A stretch of DNA of 64,000 nt from Clostridiales bacterium (GCA_003533505.1 DQGD01000007.1:52121-116120), one strand, 5' to 3'; positions 35,821-44,829 are shown, numbered from the stretch's first letter. A program made the numbers and translations. Notes: generated by a model not told the origin, from the sequence alone.

Positions 35821-36045
35821 TCAGTGCGAGAACGTGTAGTCGGCGGTGGCGGCCGTAGTCGCAGTGTCGGCAAAGCCGCCCGTCGCCATCGCGAGTATCA
35901 GAAGGTCGTTTACGAGCGTATACGAAAAATCGCTCGTCTCGGACGACACGGCGTTGTCGTTGTCGGAGCTTTGCGAGTCCGACAGCTGACGATTGGCGAC
36001 GAGCAGCACGAGCAACAGAAGTCTGAAAATATCTTCCTGATTCAA
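35821..36045 (-). CDS. Small 74-residue protein of unknown function
   Basis: The frame starts at TTG 36045 with AAGGAGGT 6 bases upstream on the minus strand, a near-perfect ribosome site. The N-terminus MNQEDIFRLLLLVLLVANRQ is an amphipathic leucine-rich helix, followed by a Ser/Asp/Asn-rich stretch (SDSQSSDNDNAVSSETSD) and a hydrophobic segment YTLVNDLLILAMATGG. I recall similar small leucine-rich proteins in Clostridia but no assigned role. Membrane association is plausible. The product is not explained by neighbours and has its own terminator. Confidence 0.65.
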   Translation of the reverse strand: MNQEDIFRLLLLVLLVANRQLSDSQSSDNDNAVSSETSDFSYTLVNDLLILAMATGGFADTATTAATADYTFSH

Positions 36046-36135
36046 AGTCGTTACCTCCTTTTTCGGGAATCGCCGAAAAACGCGAAAGAAAGCGATTATT
36101 CTCTTATATTCGACGTTTTCCGCGCGCGTGACAGG

Positions 36136-36164
36136 TTGTTTTTCGGGCGCGGACGTGGTATAAT
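36136..36164 (+). promoter_or_regulatory. Promoter predicting a leaderless ArsR-type transcript
   Basis: TTGTTT at 36136-36141 and TATAAT at 36159-36164, spacer 17. Six bases separate TATAAT from ATG 36171 and no Shine-Dalgarno sequence is present. Confidence 0.7.
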
Positions 36165-36170
36165 CGTCTT

Positions 36171-36533
36171 ATGACGATAGAAAACGAAAACAGATTGCTG
36201 ATAACGCCTCAAACGCGCGAGCTCATCGAAAAGTTTATGCCCGACGGCGGCACGCTCGGCACGCTTGCGGAGTACTTTTTCGCGCTGAGCGACTCTACAA
36301 GGCTGAAAATTCTGTCCGCGCTGTCCATTTCGCCCATGTGCGTGGGCGATATTTCGACTACGCTCGGCATAAACCAGACGACCGTTTCGCACCAGTTGCG
36401 CACGCTGCGGCTTGCCGGCATAGTGCGCTGCCGCCGTCAGGGCAAAATCGGCTTTTATCGGATAGCCGACAAGAACGTTCTGGACGTCATGCTGTCGGCG
36501 ACCGACGGAATTTTGGCGGCACGGGCGAGCTGA
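36171..36533 (+). CDS. ArsR-family transcriptional regulator
   Basis: The 120-residue product is a winged helix: FFALSDSTRLKILSALSISP then MCVGDISTTLGINQTTVSHQLRTLRLAGIVRCRRQGKIGFYRI. In metal sensors helix 3 reads ELCVCDL; here the second Cys is Gly (CVGD), so the classical metal site is incomplete and the effector is unknown. No target gene is adjacent on the same strand: ung follows after 192 bases and a terminator. Self-regulation is likely, as the promoter abuts the start codon. Confidence 0.85.
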   Translation: MTIENENRLLITPQTRELIEKFMPDGGTLGTLAEYFFALSDSTRLKILSALSISPMCVGDISTTLGINQTTVSHQLRTLRLAGIVRCRRQGKIGFYRIADKNVLDVMLSATDGILAARAS

Positions 36534-36562
36534 AGCGGCGCGAAAACGCGAATTTACCGAAG

Positions 36563-36592
36563 AAGCGGCTTTATTGCGAAGCCGCTTTTTTT
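36563..36592 (+). terminator. Terminator of the ArsR-type gene
   Basis: AAGCGGCTT (36563-36571) and AAGCCGCTT (36579-36587) followed by a T-run. Confidence 0.85.
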
Positions 36593-36725
36593 GTGCAAAA
36601 ATCCGCAATCGATAAAATATATGGACTTTTTCGGAAATTTATGCTAGAATAATGCCAGAATAAAAGAAGCGTTTGCCGCGGCTTAACCCGGACAGCGATT
36701 TTTCGCGGCGAAAACGGAGAGAAAA

Positions 36726-37448
36726 ATGCAGGTTATCGGAAACTCGTGGGACGAAATCCTTGAAAAAGAATACGAAAAGCCGTACTTTTCGCAGCTTACC
36801 GAGGCGGTAGAGCGCGAATACGCGGAGAAAACCGTCTATCCGCCCAAACCCGAGATATATTCGGCATTCAAAAGCGTTCCCTACGACGACGTGAAAGTCG
36901 TGATACTCGGTCAGGACCCCTATCACGGCGCGGGTCAAGCCAACGGAATGGCGTTTGCGGTGGGTAAGGGCGTGCAGCTTCCGCCGTCGCTCGTCAATAT
37001 CTTCAAAGAAATCGAATCGGACACGGGCGAAAAACCGCGCGGAAGCACGCTCACGGGCTGGGCGAAGCAGGGCGTTCTGCTGCTTAACACCGTGCTCACC
37101 GTGCGCAGCGGCGAGCCGCAGTCGCATTCGGGGCTGGGGTGGCAGCGATTCACCGACGCGGTGATTTCCTCGCTGTCGGCGCGCGAAAAGCCGATGGTGT
37201 TTATGCTGTGGGGCGCGAACGCCATCAACAAAAAGCCGCTCATCGGCACGCCGCACCTGATTCTCGAGAGTGTGCATCCCAGCCCTTTGTCCGCTTATCG
37301 CGGCTTCTTCGGTTGCAAGCACTTCTCGAAGGCGAACGAGTTTTTGGTTAAAAACGGCATGACGCCCGTCGATTGGGCTTACGTCGACGACAGGAGCGAC
37401 GAGTTGTCCGATTACTACAAGGGCGGCGGCAAAATCATCAGGGCGTAG
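36726..37448 (+). CDS. ung: Uracil-DNA glycosylase, family 1
   Basis: The 240-residue product excises uracil from DNA. The water-activating motif is VVILGQDPYHGAGQANGMAF with the catalytic Asp, and the DNA-intercalating loop is HPSPLSAYRGFFGCKHFSKAN. Length is slightly above the usual 225. GGAGAG lies 6 bases before ATG 36726. A short hairpin with a T-run (37472-37499) follows. Confidence 0.96.
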   Translation: MQVIGNSWDEILEKEYEKPYFSQLTEAVEREYAEKTVYPPKPEIYSAFKSVPYDDVKVVILGQDPYHGAGQANGMAFAVGKGVQLPPSLVNIFKEIESDTGEKPRGSTLTGWAKQGVLLLNTVLTVRSGEPQSHSGLGWQRFTDAVISSLSAREKPMVFMLWGANAINKKPLIGTPHLILESVHPSPLSAYRGFFGCKHFSKANEFLVKNGMTPVDWAYVDDRSDELSDYYKGGGKIIRA

Positions 37449-37471
37449 ACGGCGCGAATATTTTTGCGATA

Positions 37472-37499
37472 TAAAAAGCCGTGCGGCGCGTGCTTTTTT
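37472..37499 (+). terminator. Probable terminator after ung
   Basis: AAAAAGC pairs with GCTTTTT around a GC-rich loop, with additional T residues downstream. Stem quality is moderate. The following bases to 37676 hold two copies of the 17-mer GAAAAGCGGCGAAAAGC (near 37503 and 37568) and no gene. Confidence 0.55.
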
Positions 37500-37676
37500 G
37501 ACGAAAAGCGGCGAAAAGCTCGGGTACTCGGCTTATTCGCGGCGAAGCGGCGGCGTGATTTTGTGCCGAAAAGCGGCGAAAAGCCCGATTACCGTGCGGC
37601 AATCGACAAAATGCGCAAAGTGCGCGGCGGTTAAAATCGGGAGCCGACAGGGCATAATTATACGGAGCTATGTGAC

Positions 37677-38726
37677 ATGAAAAGAAATATCGGAATTAAA
37701 ATATGCACGCTGATTGCGGCGCTTCTTATTGCGGCGATCGCGCTTTTCGGCTGCGAAAAGACGACCGTGCCCGACAACCCCGAGCCGGCGCCTACGCCCG
37801 ACGAGCCGAGCAAAACGGCGACTCTTTCTACGGAGGAAGTCGCGGCAATCGGCGAGAGGCTTGCCGTCGAGGTGGCGAGAGTTCCCGACAGGACGGGAAC
37901 GGGTATAATTATCGCGGCGGACGACGAGAGCGTGACGGTAGTCACCTGCTATCACGTCGCGGAGTACGACGCGGCTCACGCCGAGTTTCGCTTTAACGGC
38001 GATTCGGAGTTTATCGGCGGCAGGGAAAACGTGGAGTGCGTGGGGTATTCGGCGCAGTTCGACGTCGCGATTTTCAAGGTTAAAAAGGCGAATTACAAGC
38101 TCGGCGAGGTCAAACGCTCGTCGGGGCTTCGGAAAAAAGGCGCGGCGATTATGGTGACGGGCAACGCTTACGGACAGGGAATCGCGGCGTTCGACGGCGT
38201 AGTGTCGCTGCCGGAGTCTGTGGCTAGCATAGACAACGTGCTGCGCCCCGTCATGAGAATAACCGCCGCCGGCAACCCCGGCAACAGCGGCGCGCCCGTG
38301 CTCGGCAGCGACGGCAGCCTTGTCGGCATGGTGCTGGGGCGGCGAGCGGCGCGAGAGAACGAGAATATTCAGCCCGAGGGAATGACATACGTTTTGCCGA
38401 TTGCGATTATCGACGCGCTGTGCGAGAACGCGGCGGCAGGCGAGGGCAACGTCGCTTATACCTCCGTTAAATTCGAGTGGGGCGACATTACCGAAAACAA
38501 CGTCGCGAAACGAAACGCCGTCGTCACGCTCGGCAGCGGCGAAAAAGCGACCCGGATAAGGTACGAGAGCGGCGCGTTTTACAAAAAGACTTCGGACGGG
38601 AACGAGGCGAAAATCGAGAAAATCAACGGCAAGGACTGCCCGACCGACTTTATAAACTTCGTCGCCGAAGCGGTGAGAAAGCCTGCCGTCGAGCTGACAA
38701 TCGGCGGCGCGACGGAAAACGTCTAG
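37677..38726 (+). CDS. Trypsin-like serine protease, probable lipoprotein
   Basis: The 349-residue product begins with a lipoprotein-type signal (TLIAALLIAAIALFGCEK, Cys near residue 26) and a Pro-rich linker. Its chymotrypsin-fold domain keeps the triad: His in VTCYHVAEYD, Asp in QFDVAIFKV and Ser in NPGNSGAPVLG. There is no C-terminal PDZ domain as in HtrA; instead about 90 residues of unassigned sequence follow. It likely works outside the membrane in protein quality control or processing. GGAG precedes the ATG, and queH begins 7 bases after its stop. Confidence 0.87.
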   Translation: MKRNIGIKICTLIAALLIAAIALFGCEKTTVPDNPEPAPTPDEPSKTATLSTEEVAAIGERLAVEVARVPDRTGTGIIIAADDESVTVVTCYHVAEYDAAHAEFRFNGDSEFIGGRENVECVGYSAQFDVAIFKVKKANYKLGEVKRSSGLRKKGAAIMVTGNAYGQGIAAFDGVVSLPESVASIDNVLRPVMRITAAGNPGNSGAPVLGSDGSLVGMVLGRRAARENENIQPEGMTYVLPIAIIDALCENAAAGEGNVAYTSVKFEWGDITENNVAKRNAVVTLGSGEKATRIRYESGAFYKKTSDGNEAKIEKINGKDCPTDFINFVAEAVRKPAVELTIGGATENV

Positions 38727-38732
38727 CGGCTT

Positions 38733-39344
38733 ATGGACAAGAGAACGACTATGCAAAAAATAAATTACGACGCGCTTACCGAAGCGGCTCTGGGGAGCGC
38801 CGGGAGCGTGCTTTTGCATTGCTGCTGCGCGCCGTGCGCCACTTCCGTGACCGAGCGCGTGATAAAGACGGTTAAGCCCGTGCTTTACTTCTATAACCCC
38901 AACATTTATCCCGAAAACGAGTATAAAAAGCGGCTTCACGAGCTCGAAAAGCTGGCGGCGTATTTTTCGCTGGAGCTTATCGCCGAGGACTATGACGAGG
39001 GCGAGTTTTTGTCTGCCGTCGGGGGATTGGAGGGCGAGCGCGAGGGCGGAGCGAGGTGCCCCGTTTGCTTTAAGCTGCGGCTCGACAAGACCGCCGAGAG
39101 GGCGAAAAAGGAGGGACTGAAGGCGTTTTGCTCGACGCTGACCGTCAGTCCGCACAAAAACGCCGCGATAATCAACGCAATCGGCGAGGAAATTGCCGCG
39201 GCGCAGAATATCGCGTGGATTCCGTCGGACTTCAAAAAGCGCGACGGTTATCTGCGCTCGTGCAGAATGTGCCGCGAAATGGATATTTACAGGCAGAATT
39301 ACTGCGGCTGTCGGTTTTCCCTGACTTCGGAGGCGACGGAATGA
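38733..39344 (+). CDS. queH: Epoxyqueuosine reductase QueH
   Basis: The 203-residue product carries out the last step of queuosine synthesis in tRNA, reducing epoxyqueuosine. Iron-sulfur and catalytic cysteines are in LLHCCCAPCATS near residue 30 and in CRMCREMDIYRQNYCGC near the C-terminus, the hallmark of the QueH (DUF208) family rather than QueG. ATG 38733 is used, but ATG 38751 with AAGAGA upstream is an alternative that removes six residues. Its stop overlaps the uvrC start (ATGA at 39341). Confidence 0.9.
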   Translation: MDKRTTMQKINYDALTEAALGSAGSVLLHCCCAPCATSVTERVIKTVKPVLYFYNPNIYPENEYKKRLHELEKLAAYFSLELIAEDYDEGEFLSAVGGLEGEREGGARCPVCFKLRLDKTAERAKKEGLKAFCSTLTVSPHKNAAIINAIGEEIAAAQNIAWIPSDFKKRDGYLRSCRMCREMDIYRQNYCGCRFSLTSEATE

Positions 39345-41224
39345 CGCTGGAAGAAAAGATAAAAAACCTGCCGGAGAACAGCGGCGTTTATATCATGCAC
39401 GACCGCGCCGGCAACATCATTTACGTCGGCAAGGCGGTAGTGCTCAAAAACCGCGTGCGGCAGTACTTCAACCACTCGCCGAAGCCTGCCAAGGTTCAGG
39501 CGATGGTGGACAATATCGCCGACTTCGAGTACATGATTACGCTGACCGAAAAGGACGCGCTCGCGCTCGAAGCCAACCTTATCAGAAAATACAAGCCGCA
39601 CTACAACATACTGCTGAAAGACGACAAGCACAGCCCGTACATCAAAATCGACATGCGCGAGGACTATCCGTCAATCGAAGTCACTCGCAAGGTCCGTCGC
39701 GACGGAGCCAGGTATTTCGGACCGTTCTTCAACGGCATAAGGGTAGCCGACATAGTGGGCATTATCCGCAGCGCTTACCGCATGCGCACCTGCCCAAAAA
39801 AGCTGAAGAAAAAGGACAGAGCGTGCCTTAACTACCACATCGGCTTGTGCCTCGCGCCCTGCATGGGCTACGTCACGAAAGAGGAGTATCACGAAGTCGT
39901 GATGCGCGTCGTGAAGTTTCTCACGGGCTATGACGACGGTGCGGAAAAGCTACTGACCGAGCGCATGAACGCGGCTGTCGAACGCGAGGAATTCGAGCGC
40001 GCGATTACCTACCGCGACCAGCTCGAGATGCTGAAAAAGCTGCGCGAGCGCACTGTGGCTAACCTCGGCAACGTCACCGACGTGGACGCGTTTGCCTATG
40101 CCGACAGCGGCGATTACGGCGTGATGAGCGTGGCGATGGTGCGCGGAAACAAGCTGATGGGCGTGAAAAATTTTCCCGTGACCGACGCGGTAGGCGACAA
40201 GGGCGAGCTGTTTTCGTCGTTTGCGGCGCAGTACTACTCGGGCAACAACGAAATGCCCGAAGAAATCTGCTTCGAGGACGAGTTCGACTGTACCGCGCTG
40301 AACGAATTGCTTACCGCTACGGCAGGCAAGCCGCCGATAATTTCTTTCCCCAAAAAGGGCACGAGGGCAAGGCTCGTCAAAACCGCGAAGTCCAACGCCT
40401 CCGATTACCTTGTAAAGTCGGTCGAAAAGTCGGAGCGCGAGCGCGACATGACCACGGGCGCGACGAAACAGCTTTGCAAGATTCTGGGTATCCCGAGCGC
40501 GCGGCGCATCGAGTGCTATGATATTTCCAACATAAGCGGCGTGGACAAGGTGGCTTCGCAGTCGGTCTTTATCGACGGCAAGCGTTCGCCGCAGGACTAC
40601 CGCAAGTACAAGATAAAGACGGTGGAGGGCTCGGACGACTTCAGATGCATGGAGGAAACGATACGCAGGCGGTTTTCGAGGGCGACGGACGGCGACGAGA
40701 AGTTTACCGACTTACCCGACCTCATCGTCATCGACGGCGGCAAGGGGCAGCTGTCGTTCGCCTACGGAATAATGCGCGAAATGGGCTACGACATTCCCAT
40801 GGTGGGACTTGCAAAGCGCGAGGAAGAGGTCTTTACGCCGGGTAACTCCGAGCCGATTATCATTCCGCACGACAATTACGCGCTAAGGCTGCTTCAGCGC
40901 GTGCGCGACGAGGCGCACCGCTTCGCGATAACCTACCACAGAAAACTGAGGTCGCGGCGGTACTTTTCCGAGCTGGACGAAGTGCCGGGCGTGGGACCCG
41001 AGCGGCGTAAAATTCTGCTGAAAACGTTTGAAAACGCCGCCGACATAAAGAGCGCGAGCGTGGAAACGCTGGCGGCGGTGGAGGGAATAGACCTACGCAC
41101 CGCGCGCAGCATACACGACTTTTTCGAGAAGAAACGCGCCGCCGAAGCCGCAAAAGCCGCGTCTAAGCCGCAAAAGCAAGCGGACTTGGTGTCCGTCGAG
41201 CGCGCCGACGACGATATTATTTAG
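39341..41224 (+). CDS. uvrC: Excinuclease ABC subunit C
   Basis: The 627-residue product makes the incisions in nucleotide excision repair. The N-terminal GIY-YIG nuclease (SGVYIMHDRAGNIIYVGKA, residues 13-31) is followed by a Cys-containing segment, a UVR motif (ERMNAAVEREEFERAITYRD), the RNase H-like nuclease (RIECYDISNISGVDKVASQS, DLIVIDGGKGQL) and a C-terminal helix-hairpin-helix pair (VPGVGPERRKILLKTF). The start ATG 39341 overlaps the queH stop. The C-terminal tail after 600 is Lys/Ala-rich. Confidence 0.96.
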   Translation: MTLEEKIKNLPENSGVYIMHDRAGNIIYVGKAVVLKNRVRQYFNHSPKPAKVQAMVDNIADFEYMITLTEKDALALEANLIRKYKPHYNILLKDDKHSPYIKIDMREDYPSIEVTRKVRRDGARYFGPFFNGIRVADIVGIIRSAYRMRTCPKKLKKKDRACLNYHIGLCLAPCMGYVTKEEYHEVVMRVVKFLTGYDDGAEKLLTERMNAAVEREEFERAITYRDQLEMLKKLRERTVANLGNVTDVDAFAYADSGDYGVMSVAMVRGNKLMGVKNFPVTDAVGDKGELFSSFAAQYYSGNNEMPEEICFEDEFDCTALNELLTATAGKPPIISFPKKGTRARLVKTAKSNASDYLVKSVEKSERERDMTTGATKQLCKILGIPSARRIECYDISNISGVDKVASQSVFIDGKRSPQDYRKYKIKTVEGSDDFRCMEETIRRRFSRATDGDEKFTDLPDLIVIDGGKGQLSFAYGIMREMGYDIPMVGLAKREEEVFTPGNSEPIIIPHDNYALRLLQRVRDEAHRFAITYHRKLRSRRYFSELDEVPGVGPERRKILLKTFENAADIKSASVETLAAVEGIDLRTARSIHDFFEKKRAAEAAKAASKPQKQADLVSVERADDDII

Positions 41225-41288
41225 TCGGGAATGAGTGAATGACGGGTGATATTCGCCTTATTATAATCGCAGAGGGCACTGTAAACGG

Positions 41289-41317
41289 TTGCGAAAAAGC
41301 GCGGAATAGGGTACAAT
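41289..41317 (+). promoter_or_regulatory. Promoter of the HAD-hprK unit
   Basis: TTGCGA at 41289-41294 and TACAAT at 41312-41317, spacer 17, followed by GGAGGAG before ATG 41340. Confidence 0.72.
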
Positions 41318-41339
41318 AGACGAAAACGGAGGAGCCCGT

Positions 41340-42161
41340 ATGAAATACGCCTTGATATTATCCGATTTTGACGGTACGTTGCTTAAAACCGATTTGACGG
41401 TGGACGAGAGTACAGCCGACGCTATTCGCGGCTATGTTGAGCGCGGCGGCAAATTCGTCGTGTGCACGGGCAGAATGGCGCGTTCTATGGACGGCTGGCT
41501 GAAATACCTCGGCATAGACGGCGAAAGGATTGCCGTAGCGGGTTTTCAGGGCTCGCTGATTACCGACACGAAGGGCAACGTGCTGTACGAGTGCACGGTG
41601 TCGCACGAGTCGGCGGACAAAATACTCGCGTTTGCCGAAAAGCGCGGATTGTACGCGCACTTTTACGACCGCGATTACGTCTATATCGAAAAGGAAAACG
41701 AAATCAATCTCGAATACAGCCGAATAACGAGCGTGCCGCTGAAAGTCGTGGGCAACCTCCGCGAGTATCTTAAAGCGCACCCCGAATTGTCGGTCATGAA
41801 AACGATGATAGTGGTAAATCCGAAGGACGCGGAGAGGATTTATGCCGAGTGCGGAAAAGCGGATTTCGGCGAAATCGATTATTACATGTCCAGCGACTCC
41901 TACCTCGAGTTTGCGAGTAAAGAGGGCGGCAAGGGTACGGGACTTAAAAAGATTGCGGAGCTTTACGGCGTGCCGATTGAAAGGACGATAGCGATAGGCG
42001 ACAGTCAGAACGATATTTCCATGCTTAAAGCCGCCGGTTTGGGCGTGGCGGTGGGCAACGCGCGCAGCGACGTAAAGGCGGCGGCGGACTACATAACCGT
42101 CACCAACGACGAGGGCGCGGTGAGAGCCGTGATAGAAAAATTTTGCGGAGGCGACGAGTAA
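41340..42161 (+). CDS. Cof-type HAD-superfamily hydrolase
   Basis: The 273-residue product is a HAD phosphatase with a type IIB cap. Motif I is LILSDFDGTLL (nucleophile Asp near residue 10), motif II is VVCTGRM, and motifs III/IV are KGTGLKKIAEL and IGDSQNDISMLKAAG. Relatives dephosphorylate sugar phosphates, FMN or pyridoxal phosphate; the substrate here is not readable. Its stop overlaps the hprK start by one base (TAATG at 42159-42163), so the two are translationally coupled. Confidence 0.93.
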   Translation: MKYALILSDFDGTLLKTDLTVDESTADAIRGYVERGGKFVVCTGRMARSMDGWLKYLGIDGERIAVAGFQGSLITDTKGNVLYECTVSHESADKILAFAEKRGLYAHFYDRDYVYIEKENEINLEYSRITSVPLKVVGNLREYLKAHPELSVMKTMIVVNPKDAERIYAECGKADFGEIDYYMSSDSYLEFASKEGGKGTGLKKIAELYGVPIERTIAIGDSQNDISMLKAAGLGVAVGNARSDVKAAADYITVTNDEGAVRAVIEKFCGGDE

Positions 42162-43117
42162 TGCCGATAATTACCGAATTACAGGAGAACGAAACCGACG
42201 TCCTTATAAAGGACTTTGCCGAGCGGCTCAACCTAGAAATTCTGCATCGCGGAAAGAAACGCAAGATGCATATAGCGACGTTTAACATCAATCGCCCCGG
42301 GTTGCAGCTTGCAGGCTACTACGAGCATTTTTCGGCGGAGAGGGTGCAGGTCATCGGCGAACAGGAAACGTCGTATCTTAAACACAAGACTCACGAGGAG
42401 CGCGTGATCGCCTGCGAAAACCTGTGCAAGTTCGACTTCCCGTGCCTGGTGCTGACCACCGTTCTCGAGCCCATTCCCGAGCTTATGGACGCGGCGAAGA
42501 AGTACGGCAGAAACGTGTTCCGCTCGTCGTTGCGCTCGACGGCGTTCATGAACGAGATAAGCATTTACCTCAACGAGCTGCTTGCGCCCACCGAAACGAT
42601 ACACGGCGTGCTGGTGGACTTGTTCGGCGTGGGTGTGCTGATTGTAGGCAATTCCAGCGTGGGCAAGTCGGAAACCGCGCTCGAGCTCATTCAGCGCGGA
42701 CACAGGCTGGTTGCCGACGACGCGGTGTGCATAAAGCGCATTTCCGATAAGCTGGTTGGTACCGCTCCCGAGAATATCCGTCACTTCATGGAAGTCAGAG
42801 GCATCGGCATCATCGACATAAGCGCGATGTACGGCGCAGGCGCAATCCGTCAGTCCAAGGTCGTCGATTTGGCGGTAAGGCTGGAGCGCTGGGACGAGAA
42901 CAAGCAGTACGACCGCCTCGGCGACGAAGCGCAATTTTACACGCTGCTCGAAACCGAGTTGCCGCTGTACGTCATTCCCGTCAAGCCCGGGCGCAACCTG
43001 TCGGTCATCTTAGAGGTAGTCGCGCGCAATCACCGCCTCAAATCGATGGGATTCAACGCGCTGGAGGAATTGCAGAATCGCATTGCGGCGTCGATGGCGG
43101 CAAAATCGGAGGAGTGA
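42161..43117 (+). CDS. hprK: HPr kinase/phosphorylase
   Basis: The 318-residue product phosphorylates and dephosphorylates Ser46 of HPr, the switch for CcpA-mediated carbon catabolite repression in Bacillota. The C-terminal kinase domain has the P-loop VGNSSVGKSETALELI, and the family signature EVRGIGIIDISAMYGAGA follows. The N-terminal domain (residues 1-130) is the standard HprK fold. The start ATG 42161 shares a base with the preceding stop. It gives a rationale for a cre-like site upstream of the GH2 operon. Confidence 0.95.
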   Translation: MPIITELQENETDVLIKDFAERLNLEILHRGKKRKMHIATFNINRPGLQLAGYYEHFSAERVQVIGEQETSYLKHKTHEERVIACENLCKFDFPCLVLTTVLEPIPELMDAAKKYGRNVFRSSLRSTAFMNEISIYLNELLAPTETIHGVLVDLFGVGVLIVGNSSVGKSETALELIQRGHRLVADDAVCIKRISDKLVGTAPENIRHFMEVRGIGIIDISAMYGAGAIRQSKVVDLAVRLERWDENKQYDRLGDEAQFYTLLETELPLYVIPVKPGRNLSVILEVVARNHRLKSMGFNALEELQNRIAASMAAKSEE

Positions 43118-43170
43118 ACGACAAATCCGCGCGTCAAGGCGCAAAAATTTATTTATCGCCGCGCGGAGCG

Positions 43171-43200
43171 TTGACAAACGCACGCTTGCGGTGGTAAAAT
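43171..43200 (+). promoter_or_regulatory. Promoter of the glycerol-1-phosphate dehydrogenase gene
   Basis: TTGACA at 43171-43176 and TAAAAT at 43195-43200, spacer 18. The leader of about 150 bases to ATG 43356 shows a CG-rich imperfect repeat at 43272-43310 but no recognised riboswitch. Confidence 0.72.
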
Positions 43201-43355
43201 AACTACAGTGATTTACGATTATCGCATGAGAGTTTTATGAGTCGCGGTGATTGCAGAATCGGCGAGGGCGTTTCGTCGCGCTTCGCTCGGCTTTGCTTCG
43301 TCGCGATTTTTTTCGTGCGGCAACCTGGTTTACGATTACGGAGGTAGTAATTATT

Positions 43356-44642
43356 ATGGATTTAGAGGCGTTGAGAAAGGAATTCGAGGGTTGCGAGTGC
43401 GGACATAAGCACGATTTTGACCTCGAGGCGCTGGAGGTTGCGCACGGAAACCTCGACAGGGTTGCGGAGATTTTGTCCGCGCATAATTTCCCGAAAAAAA
43501 TACTCATGGTCGCGGACGTCAATTCGTTCAGAGTGACCAAGGGGCTTTACGAGCAGCTGCTTAGCGCAGGCTATATCGTCGAACTCAGGGTTTACGACAG
43601 CATGAAGGTTGCCGACATGCGCGAAGTCGAAGAGCTTGAGCGCGAGCTCGAGCGCGTGGACGGCTGTCTGTCGGTGGGCACGGGCTCGGTCAACGACATT
43701 TGCAGGCTGTCGTCGTTCAGAAAGGACAAGCAATTCGCGATTTTCGCCACTGCGCCGTCGATGGACGGGTTTGCTTCGGACAGCGCGCCTATCACGCACA
43801 ACAATTTCAAGATTTCGTACCCGTGCCGTCAGCCGAGAATAATCATCGCCGACACGCGTATTCTCGCCGAGGCTCCCACCGAGCTCAAGGCGGCAGGCTT
43901 CGGCGACGTCATGGCTAAGTATATCGCGATTGCCGATTGGCGCGTCGCCGCGCTGCTGCACGGCGATTACTACTGCGAGCGCGTAGCTTCGCTCGTCCGC
44001 CGCGCGCTCGAACGCATGGCTTCGCTTGCCGCAAAAGTGCCTGCTCACGACGAGGAAGCGGCAGCCGCGATTATGGAAACGCTGGTGCTCACCGGCATTG
44101 CGATGCAGCTGGCAAAATGTACTCGCCCGGCTTCCGGCACCGAGCACATTATTTCGCACTATTGGGAGTGCAAAAAGCTCACGCACGGCGTGATTTCCGA
44201 CTACCACGGCAAAAAGGTGGGCGTAGCCACGCTCGTCGTCGCCGATATTTATCACAAGCTCGGTAAGCTCCCCAAACCCGTCGCGCACCCCGAGCATATC
44301 GATTGGGAGGACGTCAAGCGGCATTACGGTCCGGAGCTCACGCCCGACATGATGAAGTTTAACGAGCCGAACACCATCGTCGACGAAATCGACCCGAAGC
44401 TCGTGACGGAGAAGTGGGACGAGATTATGAAGATTATCGACGAGGAGATTCCGTCGACGGAAAGGCTGAGGGAGCTGTTTGCGCTCGCTCACGCCGCCAC
44501 CACGCCCGAGCAGATTGCCGTCGACAGAGATTTGTTCCGCGACGGAATACGCTATCATATCTTTATGAGAAGAAGAGTGACGATAATGCGCGTCCTTCCC
44601 ATGGTGGATATCGATCCTCTCAATGTTTATGAGGGGAAATAA
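43356..44642 (+). CDS. egsA: sn-glycerol-1-phosphate dehydrogenase (AraM/EgsA type)
   Basis: The 428-residue product is an iron-type alcohol dehydrogenase-fold enzyme reducing dihydroxyacetone phosphate to sn-glycerol-1-phosphate. The dinucleotide loop is LSVGTGSVNDICR, the substrate segment TAPSMDGFASDSAPI, and metal ligands sit in GFGDVMAKY (Asp), GTEHIISHYWE (His) and LTHGVISDYHG (His). In Bacillus subtilis AraM feeds PcrB to make archaea-type ether prenyl lipids; no pcrB homologue is present here. ATG 43356 follows GGAGG; the open frame further upstream is low-complexity and unlike the family. A polar N-terminal CECGHKHDFD stretch is additional. Confidence 0.9.
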   Translation: MDLEALRKEFEGCECGHKHDFDLEALEVAHGNLDRVAEILSAHNFPKKILMVADVNSFRVTKGLYEQLLSAGYIVELRVYDSMKVADMREVEELERELERVDGCLSVGTGSVNDICRLSSFRKDKQFAIFATAPSMDGFASDSAPITHNNFKISYPCRQPRIIIADTRILAEAPTELKAAGFGDVMAKYIAIADWRVAALLHGDYYCERVASLVRRALERMASLAAKVPAHDEEAAAAIMETLVLTGIAMQLAKCTRPASGTEHIISHYWECKKLTHGVISDYHGKKVGVATLVVADIYHKLGKLPKPVAHPEHIDWEDVKRHYGPELTPDMMKFNEPNTIVDEIDPKLVTEKWDEIMKIIDEEIPSTERLRELFALAHAATTPEQIAVDRDLFRDGIRYHIFMRRRVTIMRVLPMVDIDPLNVYEGK

Positions 44643-44793
44643 GTAAGAAGCGTAAATCAAGGATTATTACCTGTTTCATGCAGGGGATTCCACGAAACAG
44701 CCGCAAAGACAGCCACAATGCCTTTTAAATCGCGTAACAGGAGCGGAAACGGCGGCGCATCGGGCTTTCGACAAAATATTGCGTAAAAAACGC

Positions 44794-44822
44794 TTGCGTA
44801 AATCGGGCAAGTATTGTATAAT
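44794..44822 (+). promoter_or_regulatory. Promoter of SRP RNA
   Basis: TTGCGT at 44794-44799 and TATAAT at 44817-44822, spacer 17. The predicted start at about 44830 coincides with the first base pairing to the RNA 3' end. Confidence 0.82.
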
Positions 44823-44829
44823 AAAATTA

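Noticed and set aside
41225..41288. Terminator for uvrC
   Set aside because: No hairpin with a U-run was found between the uvrC stop and the HAD-gene promoter.
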